From assembly GCF_002214805.1 (NCBI RefSeq), contig NZ_CP019914.1, positions 496,001 to 560,000 on the forward strand: a stretch of DNA of 64,000 nt, read 5' to 3'. Positions 36,591 through 45,831 of this stretch are shown piece after piece (positions within the stretch are counted from its first letter, which is position 1; every line of letters begins with the position of its first letter). The translations under genes and the position numbers were made by a program. The notes beneath the pieces are model-generated. The model ran no database searches. It was given only the letters and a program-made list of their open reading frames with translations, and was not told where the DNA came from. This stretch comes from Brachyspira hampsonii (GTDB lineage: Bacteria > Spirochaetota > Brachyspiria > Brachyspirales > Brachyspiraceae).

Positions 36591-38003
36591 TTATTGAATT
36601 GGTCTTACATAAACTTCTTCAGAAAAACCACTTTCTATATTTCCACCCTCTCCGCCTATAGCTGTAACAGTAAAATAATAAACTGTTCCTTCTTTAAGTC
36701 CTTCTATTTTATATTCATGTACATTCTCTATTACTATAGGTGTGTATTGTGCTTCATTATATTCACCTGATTTAGTTCCATAATAAATTTTATAACCTGA
36801 TATATTTTCATGAGAACCACTCCAACTTAGCATAACAGAAGTACCGCTTACCACATCAGCTTTTAAATTAGATGGTACTAAAGGTTTTTCAGGATGATGA
36901 TAATCTATAGAAACATTATTTAATACAGGCGTAACATTTCTATCAACATTACTTTTCAATACAGCTCTAATCTGAATATATCTAGTCATTGTATTTGTCA
37001 TAATATTTGTATAATTTTTTAAAGGCTCCCAAGCTATATTAACATCTTCAGAAGCAAAATAATAATCTGAAGTTCTGTAATACATATCTATATAACTTCC
37101 ATTTGTAGAATTTCCAACATAATTTATAGAGTCAATAAATGTATTCCTATTTCCCAAATCCATAACCTTACTTATTATCTCTCCGTCTGCAGTATAATTA
37201 TATAAATTAAAAGTCTGCTTATAACGAGGTGTAAAATAAAAAGCATCCAATCCGCCTATAAAACCATTTCCTAAATATAAAGGATCCAATTTTATATTAT
37301 CAAACTCTATAGTATAAGGAGAACCTGTTGCATCTCCTGTTCTAGTCAAGTATACAACCTGATCTTCAAGGCCGTCTATATATTTCACTAATTTTCCTGT
37401 AGAGGCATTAAAACTTACACTATGATGTCTCCATTCATTTTCTTTCAGATATTCTCCCTCAGATAATATAACATTTGTATATACTCCATTATAGGAAAAT
37501 ATGTTATTAAACTGCCAAACTAATCTGCCATTAACAATATTAGCTTTTATGCCTGAAGATTTTGTAACACCATTTTCATTATATATAGCAGTTTTTGATA
37601 ATACCTGAGAATTCATTCTTATTTTATAAGGATTCAAATAAAACTCCAAAGTAAAACTTGTCATAGTATCATCAAAATTGTGAGTACCATCTCCTACATA
37701 ATAATCTATTTTCACATACGATTTAATATTATGGAAGAATATGGCATCTCCTCCATTAGCACCCTTTATAGATTTAATATCCTTACTATATATAAGCCCC
37801 TGTAAAATACTAGAATCAAGAGCTGTATCTCCTCTTAGATAATTAAGTGCCGAGTCGCTGTCGCTCAATATATAACTATTAGTAATATTATTTAATGTGG
37901 TATAATAAATATTATTTGTGTTTGAAAAAACATCATAAACAACAGCATTTAAACTAGCTGTAAAATATAAAATAAAAGCTATTAAAAAACCTATATAATG
38001 CAT
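36591..38003 (-). CDS. Secreted LamG-like / fibronectin type III protein
   Basis: The 470-residue exported protein starts MHYIGFLIAFILYFTASLNA. An in-frame TTG two codons upstream is an alternative, but GGGA is better spaced for the ATG. Residues 60-260 resemble a LamG/concanavalin-like jelly roll (SFTLEFYLNPYKI, NEWRHHSVSFNASTGKLVKY, DGLEDQVVYL, YLGNGFIGGLDAF). A beta-sandwich linker follows (RYIQIRAVLKSNVDRNVTP). A fibronectin type III domain ends the protein (PLVPSNLKADVVSGTSVMLS, ISGYKIYYGTKSGEY, YYFTVTAIGG). This suggests a surface or periplasmic carbohydrate- or protein-binding protein. Confidence 0.7.
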   Translation of the reverse strand: MHYIGFLIAFILYFTASLNAVVYDVFSNTNNIYYTTLNNITNSYILSDSDSALNYLRGDTALDSSILQGLIYSKDIKSIKGANGGDAIFFHNIKSYVKIDYYVGDGTHNFDDTMTSFTLEFYLNPYKIRMNSQVLSKTAIYNENGVTKSSGIKANIVNGRLVWQFNNIFSYNGVYTNVILSEGEYLKENEWRHHSVSFNASTGKLVKYIDGLEDQVVYLTRTGDATGSPYTIEFDNIKLDPLYLGNGFIGGLDAFYFTPRYKQTFNLYNYTADGEIISKVMDLGNRNTFIDSINYVGNSTNGSYIDMYYRTSDYYFASEDVNIAWEPLKNYTNIMTNTMTRYIQIRAVLKSNVDRNVTPVLNNVSIDYHHPEKPLVPSNLKADVVSGTSVMLSWSGSHENISGYKIYYGTKSGEYNEAQYTPIVIENVHEYKIEGLKEGTVYYFTVTAIGGEGGNIESGFSEEVYVRPIQ

Positions 38004-38196
38004 TTTCAAGTCCCAATTACTATTATAATTCTTTAATAATTATTCGGATATTTTTTAAATATCATTATTAAAAATATAATAAAAACTATAATGTATATTT
38101 ATATAGTTGTAAAAACTATAATTAAACTATATTAATAAAACTAATCAAAAAAAGATTTGTTATATAATAAATAATAAAAATATACTAGGAGCAATT

Positions 38197-38838
38197 ATGA
38201 AATTATCATTTATATTTGCATTTATTTTATATATGAGCAGTATTTTATTGGCAGATACAAGAAGTGATTTTTTTTCTGCGGTACATAGCGGAAATATAAA
38301 ATCTGTAAAAGAATATATAGAAATGGGAATAAATGTAAATTTACGGGATGAAAGAAAAAGAACGCCTTTAATGATAGCGGCATATAAAAATGATATAAAA
38401 ATGGTTAAACTTCTAGTTGATAATGATGCAAATGTAAATATACAAGATGAAAAATTGAATTCTCCTTTTCTATATGCAAGTTCAAGAGGAATGCTTGATA
38501 TAATAAAACTAATATATAAAAAAGCTGATACAAAAAATGTTTTAAATATTTTCGGATCGAATGCATTAATGCTAGCATGCGAAAAAGAACATTTAGGAAC
38601 AGTGAAATTCCTTCTTGAAAACACTGATATAGATGTTAATCATATTAATCATTTATCATATACAGCATTATTAGAAGTTGCCATTGTTGGAAATGACAGT
38701 TTAAATTATGCTGAAATAGTTAAGATTCTATTAGAACATGGAGCCGACAAGACTATTAAAGATAAGAACGGACATGATGCTCTATATTATGCCAAAGAAA
38801 GAAATTTAAAAAATATAGAAAAATTATTAGAAGAATAA
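38197..38838 (+). CDS. Secreted ankyrin-repeat protein
   Basis: The 213-residue protein has a signal peptide (MKLSFIFAFILYMSSILLA) followed by about five ankyrin repeats (FFSAVHSGNIKSVKEYIEMG, TPLMIAAYKNDIKMVKLLVD, ALMLACEKEHLGTVKFLLEN, YAEIVKILLEHGAD, HDALYYAKERNLKNIEKLL). The repeats fill the whole mature protein, so it is a binding module in the periplasm or outside the cell. A perfect AGGAG (38187-38191) precedes the ATG. A TATAAT box lies at 38163-38168 without a good -35. A terminator follows. Confidence 0.85.
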   Translation: MKLSFIFAFILYMSSILLADTRSDFFSAVHSGNIKSVKEYIEMGINVNLRDERKRTPLMIAAYKNDIKMVKLLVDNDANVNIQDEKLNSPFLYASSRGMLDIIKLIYKKADTKNVLNIFGSNALMLACEKEHLGTVKFLLENTDIDVNHINHLSYTALLEVAIVGNDSLNYAEIVKILLEHGADKTIKDKNGHDALYYAKERNLKNIEKLLEE

Positions 38839-38839
38839 A

Positions 38840-38881
38840 AATAAAGGCAAAAGCCTAAGAAATAAGACTTTTACCTTTATT
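38840..38881. terminator. Bidirectional terminator between ankyrin and hydrogenase genes
   Basis: A 14-bp stem with one mismatch (AATAAAGGCAAAAG at 38840-38853, CTTTTACCTTTATT at 38868-38881) lies between convergent stops. On the minus strand it runs into a T-rich tract (TTTATTC). Confidence 0.75.
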
Positions 38882-38901
38882 AATAATTTCATAAGAACTT
38901 A

Positions 38902-40374
38902 TCAATCTTTTTTTACTTCCTTACCTGTCGCAGCATATCTTTGTAATTGAACAGTAGCAGCCTTAGGATTTTTTACCACGCAAGGACCGCCTACACAGCC
39001 TCCATTACAAGCCATAACCTCAACAAGATTAGGAGTATCAGCAGTAATAGGAGTTTCTCCTGCCTGAACTTTTCCATAACCTTTTAACTGTTTCATACCA
39101 TCTTTATCAAGTCCGTTAATCACAGCAGCTTTTAATTTTTCAGGGTGTTTTAATCTTACTTTAACAGCCTCAGCAACACCGCCGCTCATAGCATATTTTC
39201 TTCCTGAAGCAGTAGGAACAGTTTCTATATCTAAATCAGGTTCTTTTGATACATCAGTACCTGTAGCTATAAATAAAGCATCAAGCTCTTCCATAGATAA
39301 GCCATAATCTACTAACTCATCATCTAAACCTTCTCTTCTTTTTGCAAGACAAGGTCCTATAAATACATTAATAGCATCAGGATCATCTTTATGCATCATT
39401 TCAGCAGTATAATGCATAGGGGTTCTAGTTTCAGATACGCAAGGAATAAGTTCAGGTACATGCTTTCTCACCGCTTTTACATAGGCAGGACAGCATGAAG
39501 TAGTCATCAGTTTATCCCCTCTTTCCATTCTCTCTTCAAACTCAGCAGCCTCTTTATCTGATGTAACATCTGCTCCCAAAGCAACTTCCCATACCTTATT
39601 AAATCCTATTTTTAATAAAGCACTTTTTAATTGTCCCGGTTTAGCGTTAAATTGAGAAGCTATGGCAGGAGCATACATAACATTAACTTTTTCATCTGCC
39701 TTTAAATGCTTTAAAACATCTATAAGCTGCCCCTTATCCATCATAGCACCAAATGGACATTCTCTCATACAATTTCCGCAGAATATACATTTATGATAGT
39801 CTATTACTTCTTTGCCATACTCATTTTTATTAATAGCTCCTACAGGACAAGACTCCTCGCAAGGAACAGGTATATAAATAATAGCATGATAAGGACAGTT
39901 TTTTAAACATAATCCGCAGTTAATACATTTACTGCTGTCTATATGTGCCCTTTTTTCATCTAGTATTGTTATGGCATCTTTAGGACAATTAACTATACAA
40001 GGTCTGGCTAAGCAAGCCTGACAGGCATTAGTTACCATAAAATTAGCCCTTACACAAGCATTGCAAGCTTCATCAAGAACTGTAAGCATAGGCCAAGTAG
40101 GTTTATCTCTTTCTAATGCTAATTTAGCATATCCGGACAATGGTATTCCGCTATCCTCCTTGCCTTCAACACTTATACCAAGTCTTGCCATAATTCTATT
40201 CTTTATTATTTCTCTGTCATTGTGTATACAGCATCTTATAGATTTGCTATCTCTAGGTATTATCTCTATAGGCAGCCTATCAATATCTTCTACAAGCCTG
40301 TCTTCAATAAACATTAATGCAATCTTTACCAAGATATCTTTTTTTAACTGAGAAGCGTTATTATTAATATTCAA
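38902..40374 (-). CDS. [FeFe] hydrogenase, monomeric group B-like
   Basis: The 490-residue iron-sulfur protein should catalyse proton reduction or H2 oxidation in the cytoplasm. After a region of about 120 residues it has ferredoxin-type clusters (CLARPCIVNCPKD, CINCGLCLKNCPYHA, CIFCGNCMRECPFGA). The H-cluster motifs follow: TSCCPAYVK, IGPCLAKR and EVMACNGGCVGGPC. TSCCP instead of TSCSP, together with the short C-terminus, points to the group B clade rather than the bifurcating group A enzymes. Translation starts at TTG (40374), supported by AGGAG 7 nt upstream. No HydE/F/G maturase or partner subunit is adjacent. It is monocistronic by context. Confidence 0.88.
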   Translation of the reverse strand: MNINNNASQLKKDILVKIALMFIEDRLVEDIDRLPIEIIPRDSKSIRCCIHNDREIIKNRIMARLGISVEGKEDSGIPLSGYAKLALERDKPTWPMLTVLDEACNACVRANFMVTNACQACLARPCIVNCPKDAITILDEKRAHIDSSKCINCGLCLKNCPYHAIIYIPVPCEESCPVGAINKNEYGKEVIDYHKCIFCGNCMRECPFGAMMDKGQLIDVLKHLKADEKVNVMYAPAIASQFNAKPGQLKSALLKIGFNKVWEVALGADVTSDKEAAEFEERMERGDKLMTTSCCPAYVKAVRKHVPELIPCVSETRTPMHYTAEMMHKDDPDAINVFIGPCLAKRREGLDDELVDYGLSMEELDALFIATGTDVSKEPDLDIETVPTASGRKYAMSGGVAEAVKVRLKHPEKLKAAVINGLDKDGMKQLKGYGKVQAGETPITADTPNLVEVMACNGGCVGGPCVVKNPKAATVQLQRYAATGKEVKKD

Positions 40375-40433
40375 TTTTATACTCCTAATTTTTTAAGTGA
40401 TTTTTGGTTTAATATAAACGCATAATTGATATA

Positions 40434-40461
40434 ATTATAATACGAAGATTATTTTTTTCAA
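40434..40461 (-). promoter_or_regulatory. promoter for the [FeFe] hydrogenase
   Basis: On the minus strand TTGAAA (40461-40456), 16 bp and TATAAT (40439-40434) predict a start near 40427, some 50 nt before the TTG start codon. Confidence 0.55.
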
Positions 40462-40582
40462 GTATAACATAAAAATAATATATACATTTTAACATCTTAT
40501 TATAGAATAAAAACATTTATTAGTATATAAAACTCTTATTTCTATATATTCTATAAAAATATCTGTATTCCTAATGATAAAG

Positions 40583-40605
40583 TTGTTTCAAAACTAATTT
40601 TATTT
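40583..40605. repeat. dispersed 23-bp repeat, inverted copy 2, in a 490-bp gene-free spacer
   Basis: This is the exact reverse complement of 2251-2273. The surrounding spacer (40375-40867) also holds a small GC-rich fragment (TACGCTTCGC, near 40727) and acaagt-type motifs. It has no ORF, so it looks like accumulated repeat debris. Confidence 0.55.
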
Positions 40606-40867
40606 ATTAATTGAAGAATTACTCATTTGATATATATAATTATTATTTTGCAGCCTTTCTCTATTACGAAAAAATCCTACTTTAATGCCTGTATGTGAAA
40701 AGATTCTATACTAGACAAGTTAGTATACGCTTCGCAAAATAGTACATGTTTATATACTAAAACAGTAACAAATACAACATATAAAACATTATATATTAAT
40801 TTAAAAATTAAATAATTCTATACTTAATCTTATCAAGTGCTTCTCAAACAAGTCTAACAGTCAAAAC

Positions 40868-41614
40868 TTAATTTGATATTAATTTATCTCTTAATTCATT
40901 ATAATTTTTACTCATAATGTCATACCAATAATCCAATTTATCATTATCATCACCATTGATATCTTTAAAATAGAAAGGCTCTAAAAATCTCACAGTTATC
41001 TTTTTAAATGGGACAATCTTAATACTTCTAGCTTTCATAATATCTCTAGTACCATATATAACAACAGGCAAAACCGGTATATCTGAACATCTTTCTGATA
41101 TTTTTAATATTCCTCTTTTAGGCTTTTTTATTTCTCCTGTAGCACTTCTTGTACCTTCAGGATAAATGACTATACTGATATTATTTCTTAATCTGTTTTC
41201 CATATCATCTATAGATTTTACAGCACCTACCGTACCTCTTTTAACAAATATGTAATTAGCAAGAGACATACCAAAACCAATTAAAGGTACTTTTCCATAA
41301 GTATCCTTTGATACAAATGCAAAAGAATTTTTAAATATACTGAAGCATGCAAATATATCGAAAGCACTTTGATGATTAGGAGTCAGTAAGTAAGTTTTAT
41401 TAGGATCATAATTTTCTTTTCCTTCTATATCAAAAGAAATGAATGCCATTTTCATAAGCACTCTGCCCCAAAATTTAGCCATAGTATGAACATATTGCGA
41501 AGCTTTTCTCTTAGAAAATAATCTTATAAATGGGTAAATTGAAAAGGCTACAATTACACACAATAATGTAAAAATAAAACTTAATAAAAAATAAATTAAA
41601 CTAAATAATATCAT
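40868..41614 (-). CDS. plsC: 1-acyl-sn-glycerol-3-phosphate acyltransferase
   Basis: PlsC transfers an acyl group to lysophosphatidic acid, forming phosphatidic acid at the inner membrane. From the ATG at 41614 the protein has 248 residues. It has one N-terminal membrane helix (FSLIYFLLSFIFTLLCVIVA), the catalytic NHQSAFD (HX4D), the substrate-binding FVKRG and the YPEGTRS motif. The frame also extends 12 codons upstream to a TTG at 41650; neither start has a Shine-Dalgarno. It is divergent from nadK. Confidence 0.9.
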   Translation of the reverse strand: MILFSLIYFLLSFIFTLLCVIVAFSIYPFIRLFSKRKASQYVHTMAKFWGRVLMKMAFISFDIEGKENYDPNKTYLLTPNHQSAFDIFACFSIFKNSFAFVSKDTYGKVPLIGFGMSLANYIFVKRGTVGAVKSIDDMENRLRNNISIVIYPEGTRSATGEIKKPKRGILKISERCSDIPVLPVVIYGTRDIMKARSIKIVPFKKITVRFLEPFYFKDINGDDNDKLDYWYDIMSKNYNELRDKLISN

Positions 41615-41658
41615 AATAAATAGTTTATTATAAAAATAAAAAATTATCAATATACAAC

Positions 41659-41687
41659 TTGATATATTAATAACTGTTTGTTATAAT
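41659..41687 (+). promoter_or_regulatory. promoter for nadK-recN
   Basis: TTGATA (41659-41664), 17 bp and TATAAT (41682-41687) predict a start near 41694, giving a leader of about 37 nt. Confidence 0.75.
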
Positions 41688-41730
41688 TAATAAATATTTT
41701 TTTTATTTTTAATTAAATTACTTAATAATT

Positions 41731-42600
41731 ATGAATAACAGGAAAAAGCAACAAATAGGAATCATAGTTAATGTTCTTAGAACTGATACTGATGGAATTT
41801 TAAAAAAAATAAATACTATAATAAAAAGATATAATATAGAAGCTATTATAATAAATTATGATATATCATCTTACAATAATATAAAAAAAGCAGCAAGAGA
41901 GTTAAAAAATGTATCAATGCTGATATCTATAGGCGGAGATGGTACATTGCTTTCCGCTTTAAAAATAGCAATAAAATATGACATATCAGTTCTTCCAATA
42001 TATAACGGTACATTAGGTTTTATTTCAGAAATACCTCCTGAAGAAGCATATTTAATATTAGAAGAATATTTTGAAAATAAAAAAACATTATATGAAATAG
42101 AGCCTAGAACATTATTATCTGTAAGGGTTTATTCAAAAGAAAAAGATACATATAAAGAACATCTCGCTGTTAATGAGTTAGTTTTAAGTAAATGCGACGG
42201 CAGAGCAATACATATAAACATTATAATATCCGGTAAACTAATATCTTCAATAGTAGGAGACGGTGTTGTAATAGCAACCCCTACAGGCTCTACTGCTTAT
42301 GCTTTAAGTGCAGGAGGTCCTATACTTGCCCCCACCATTGATGCAATATCTTTTGTACCTATAGCACCTCATTCATTAACCTTCAGACCGCTAGTTATTC
42401 CTAAACATGATAATATAGAATTGGAATTGACACAAAAATCATTAAAGGCTATGATAACAATAGACGGATATGATATATGTCAATTTAAAAATAATGATAA
42501 GATAAAAGCGAAAATAAGTAATAAAAACTGCTATATATTTCAAAGTGCAAACAGGCTGTTTTATGATATACTTAGGAATAAACTTAATTGGGGTAGATAA
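41731..42600 (+). CDS. nadK: NAD kinase
   Basis: NadK phosphorylates NAD to NADP in the cytoplasm. The 289-residue protein has the GGDGT motif (68-72), NGTLGFISEI, the NE/D-type motif around VNELVLSKCDGRA, and PTGSTAYALSAGGPI. No Shine-Dalgarno is visible upstream of the ATG. The stop codon shares one base with the recN start (TAATG), so the two genes are translationally coupled. NadK next to RecN is a common bacterial arrangement. Confidence 0.95.
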   Translation: MNNRKKQQIGIIVNVLRTDTDGILKKINTIIKRYNIEAIIINYDISSYNNIKKAARELKNVSMLISIGGDGTLLSALKIAIKYDISVLPIYNGTLGFISEIPPEEAYLILEEYFENKKTLYEIEPRTLLSVRVYSKEKDTYKEHLAVNELVLSKCDGRAIHINIIISGKLISSIVGDGVVIATPTGSTAYALSAGGPILAPTIDAISFVPIAPHSLTFRPLVIPKHDNIELELTQKSLKAMITIDGYDICQFKNNDKIKAKISNKNCYIFQSANRLFYDILRNKLNWGR

Positions 42601-44309
42601 TGCTTAAATATCTCGAAATTAGAAATTTTGTGTTAATAGATAAATTAAAAATAAATTTCAGCAGCGGCTTCAATGTACTTACAGGTGAAACAGGTGCTGG
42701 TAAAAGCATTATAATCAGTGCATTAGAACTCATAACAGGGGAAAAAGGTTCTACTAGAATGGTTGGAGCTAATGGCGACAGATTAATTGTTTCAGGAAAT
42801 TTTTCTCTTCAATCATCTGCTGATATTGTAAAAAATAAATTAAAAGAATGGAATATAGAAATAAATAATGATGAGCTTAATATAAAAAGAGAAATTACAA
42901 AAGACGGAAAAAGCAAATCTTTTATAAATAATGTAGGTGTTAAAGTAGCTGAATTAAAAGAACTTGGTGATTTGATAGTAGATATACATGGACAGCATGA
43001 ACATCAGTCTCTTTTTAATCCGGCAAATCATTTAAACTTTTATGACAGTTATTTAAATATTGATGAAAAGCTTGAAAATTATAAAAATCATTATAATAAA
43101 CTCATCAAATTAATAAAACAGTATAATGAAATATATCAAAATAAAAACAATATTTTAAAAGAAAAATCTTTTTTAGAATATGCAATAGATGAAATAGAAA
43201 AAGCTAAATTAAAGCCAAATGAAGATGAAGATATAAAAAATGATATTACTATGATGTCAAATGCAGAAAGTATAGCTTCGTCTCTTTCTTCTATTAATAA
43301 AGATATATTCGGAAGCGAATCCGGAGCTTATATAAAATTAACTAGAAGCATTTCGGCATTACAAAGCATATCCAAATATGATAATAGACTTTCAGATATC
43401 GCATCACAAATAGAAGGCATAACATTAAATCTCGAAGATATAAAAACTGTTTTAACTGAAATAAGATCCAAAACAAAATTTGATCCTGAAGAACTTCAAT
43501 CACTTAATGAAAGACTTTTCTTCATTAATAATTTAAAAAAGAAATACGGCTCTAATATAAAAGAAATAATATCTTATGCCAAAGAATCCAAAGAAAAATT
43601 AGAATCTCTAAATTTCTCTGAAGAGGATATTGAAAACTTAAAAAAAGAAATAGAAAAACTAAGAGAAAAAACTTCCGTACTTGCAAAAGAGATATCGGAT
43701 ATAAGGCATAATAGAAAAGAAGATTTTATAAAAGCAATAGAAAATGAAATGAATGATTTGGGAATGTCATCTACAAAATTTGATGTTGAAATAACTTTAG
43801 ATGAAGATGATGACGGTATACTTAATATAGACGGTGCCAATATAAAAGCTAATTCTACGGGTATTGATAATATAGAATTTATAATAGCACCGAATAAGCA
43901 GAGTATGTTTCAGCCTCTTAGAAAAATTGCTTCAGGCGGTGAAATATCTAGAATAATGCTTTCACTAAAAAATGTACTTTCTTTAGGAGATTATTGTGAA
44001 ACATGCGTATTCGATGAAATAGATGTAGGTGTTGGCGGAAGAATTGCTGAAGTTATAGGCGAAAAAATAGCTGCATTATCAAAAAGAAAACAGGTGCTTA
44101 GCGTTACTCATTTAGCACAAATTGCAATATATGCTAATAATCATTTTAAAGTTACAAAAAATGAAGGCGATGATATTGTTACTTCAACTATTGAAGAGCT
44201 TGATGACAGTATGAGAGTTAATGAAATAGCAAGAATGATAACAGGAAAAGAAATCACAGAAGCAAGCATAAAACATGCCGAAGAAATGCTTGAACATGCC
44301 AAAAAATAA
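42600..44309 (+). CDS. recN: DNA repair protein RecN
   Basis: RecN is an SMC-like ATPase acting early in double-strand break repair. The 569-residue length is normal. It has Walker A GETGAGKS (29-36) near the N-terminus and the RecN-specific VDIHGQHEHQSLFNP. A central coiled coil (about 150-360) follows, then the C-terminal ABC signature ASGGEISRIMLSL, Walker B CVFDEIDVGVGG and the H-loop VTHLAQIA. The ATG overlaps the nadK stop. A strong terminator follows. Confidence 0.96.
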   Translation: MLKYLEIRNFVLIDKLKINFSSGFNVLTGETGAGKSIIISALELITGEKGSTRMVGANGDRLIVSGNFSLQSSADIVKNKLKEWNIEINNDELNIKREITKDGKSKSFINNVGVKVAELKELGDLIVDIHGQHEHQSLFNPANHLNFYDSYLNIDEKLENYKNHYNKLIKLIKQYNEIYQNKNNILKEKSFLEYAIDEIEKAKLKPNEDEDIKNDITMMSNAESIASSLSSINKDIFGSESGAYIKLTRSISALQSISKYDNRLSDIASQIEGITLNLEDIKTVLTEIRSKTKFDPEELQSLNERLFFINNLKKKYGSNIKEIISYAKESKEKLESLNFSEEDIENLKKEIEKLREKTSVLAKEISDIRHNRKEDFIKAIENEMNDLGMSSTKFDVEITLDEDDDGILNIDGANIKANSTGIDNIEFIIAPNKQSMFQPLRKIASGGEISRIMLSLKNVLSLGDYCETCVFDEIDVGVGGRIAEVIGEKIAALSKRKQVLSVTHLAQIAIYANNHFKVTKNEGDDIVTSTIEELDDSMRVNEIARMITGKEITEASIKHAEEMLEHAKK

Positions 44310-44324
44310 TAAATTATAAAATAT

Positions 44325-44360
44325 AAAAAGCAGGTATAAAATTAATTATACCTGCTTTTT
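44325..44360. terminator. Strong bidirectional terminator (recN / nhaC)
   Basis: AAAAAGCAGGTATAA (44325-44339) pairs perfectly with 44346-44360 around a 6-nt loop. A T-run follows on both strands. It separates the convergent recN and antiporter genes. Confidence 0.9.
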
Positions 44361-44379
44361 TATTTATAGGCATGATAGA

Positions 44380-45813
44380 TTATTTTTTATCTTCTTCTTT
44401 TTCTTTCAATACAGGAATAGCAAATTTTAATTTAGGAAAAATAAGTATATATATAAACATTACCACAATACTAACCAAATTAAAGAATGAATAAGGTAAA
44501 TATTGTAAAGTAGCCACTCCTAAAGTAGATGCCATATAAACACCTGTTACTGTCCATGGTACTATAGGTTCAGTTAAAGTTCCTCCTTCTTCCATAGTTC
44601 TTGATAAAGCAGAAGGATGTAATTTATATTTTTTATATATATCTTGGAATATAGGACCTAAAGTTAAAAAAGTAAATTGTGTACTATTAACACTTGAATT
44701 AACAATGAATGTAGTAAACCAAGTTACTATCATCAAACTCTTAACTCCTTTTATAACTTTTAATAATAAATCCAATATAGTTTGCAAAGTTCCTATTAGC
44801 TGAAGCATAGCTCCAAAAGTTAAAGCAGATATCAAAAATAATACTGTAGGCATCATATTAACCATACCGCCTCTATTTAATAAATTATTTAAATTAGCAG
44901 GTATTTGATCTGCAGGTAAATTTGACATAGAAACATTAAATCCTGATACAAAGGCTTTTACCGAATTTAAAAAACCAAAATCCTGGAATATTGCACCTAA
45001 TATTAAAGCTAGGAAACTTCCTAAAAACATAGTTATTATAGGTGATAAACCTTTAAAACTTCCTACAAAAACAACAACAGCTGGAAGTAATAATAATATA
45101 TTAAAATTAAACATATAATCTAAAGAATCTAATATTTCTCTAGTTTCTTTAACTGTTGAGATATCTATATTAGAAGAAGCAGTAAAACCTAAAACAATAA
45201 ATATAATACTTGATATTATTACAGAAGGTATAGTTACTATCAGCATAGATTTTATATGGTCTATTAACTGAGCACCTGAACCCATAGCTGATAAAACTGT
45301 TGTATCAGATATAGGAGAATTTTTATCCCCAACATAAGCACCGCTTATTATAGCACCAGCTATTAAAGGTAAAGGTATTCCTGTTGCATGGGCCACACCT
45401 ATGAAAGCAACTCCAGAAGTAGCAGCAGCTCCCCAAGAAGTACCTGTAAATATAGCAACGAAAGCAGTAACAATAAATGCTGTAAAAGGTATAAAGGAAG
45501 GATTAATCCATTTTATACCATAATATATAAGCATAGGAACAGCTCCGCTGTATATCCAAGTACCGACTATAGCACCTATCAATATTAATATAAGTACCCC
45601 AAGCCAAGTATCTGCTATTTTTTTTACAAAAGCCTTTTCCATTTCTTCCCATTTATATCCTGCAGTATATGCAATAATACAGCAAATAACAGTACCTATT
45701 ATAAGTAAAAATTCTATTGCTATGCCAAATCTTACAGTACCTATAAGAACACCAACTAATATAAATATAAGGGGGAATATTTTTAAAAATGTATTTATTT
45801 GTTTCTTTTCCAT
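44380..45813 (-). CDS. NhaC-family Na+/H+ antiporter
   Basis: The 477-residue membrane protein has about 11-12 hydrophobic segments and the NhaC-family conserved stretches FTGTSWGAAATSGVAF, GAIISGAYVGDKNSPISDTT, and NSSVNSTQFTFLTLGP with EEGGTLTEPIVPW. NhaC proteins exchange Na+ for H+, and some relatives move organic acids or amino acids. The ATG at 45813 has GGAG 8 nt upstream; the frame opens slightly earlier. It starts 18 bp after the sulfur-amino-acid lyase gene, so the antiporter may export products or balance ions for that enzyme. A terminator ends the transcript. Confidence 0.85.
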   Translation of the reverse strand: MEKKQINTFLKIFPLIFILVGVLIGTVRFGIAIEFLLIIGTVICCIIAYTAGYKWEEMEKAFVKKIADTWLGVLILILIGAIVGTWIYSGAVPMLIYYGIKWINPSFIPFTAFIVTAFVAIFTGTSWGAAATSGVAFIGVAHATGIPLPLIAGAIISGAYVGDKNSPISDTTVLSAMGSGAQLIDHIKSMLIVTIPSVIISSIIFIVLGFTASSNIDISTVKETREILDSLDYMFNFNILLLLPAVVVFVGSFKGLSPIITMFLGSFLALILGAIFQDFGFLNSVKAFVSGFNVSMSNLPADQIPANLNNLLNRGGMVNMMPTVLFLISALTFGAMLQLIGTLQTILDLLLKVIKGVKSLMIVTWFTTFIVNSSVNSTQFTFLTLGPIFQDIYKKYKLHPSALSRTMEEGGTLTEPIVPWTVTGVYMASTLGVATLQYLPYSFFNLVSIVVMFIYILIFPKLKFAIPVLKEKEEDKK

Positions 45814-45831
45814 ACATAACACTCCAAAAAA

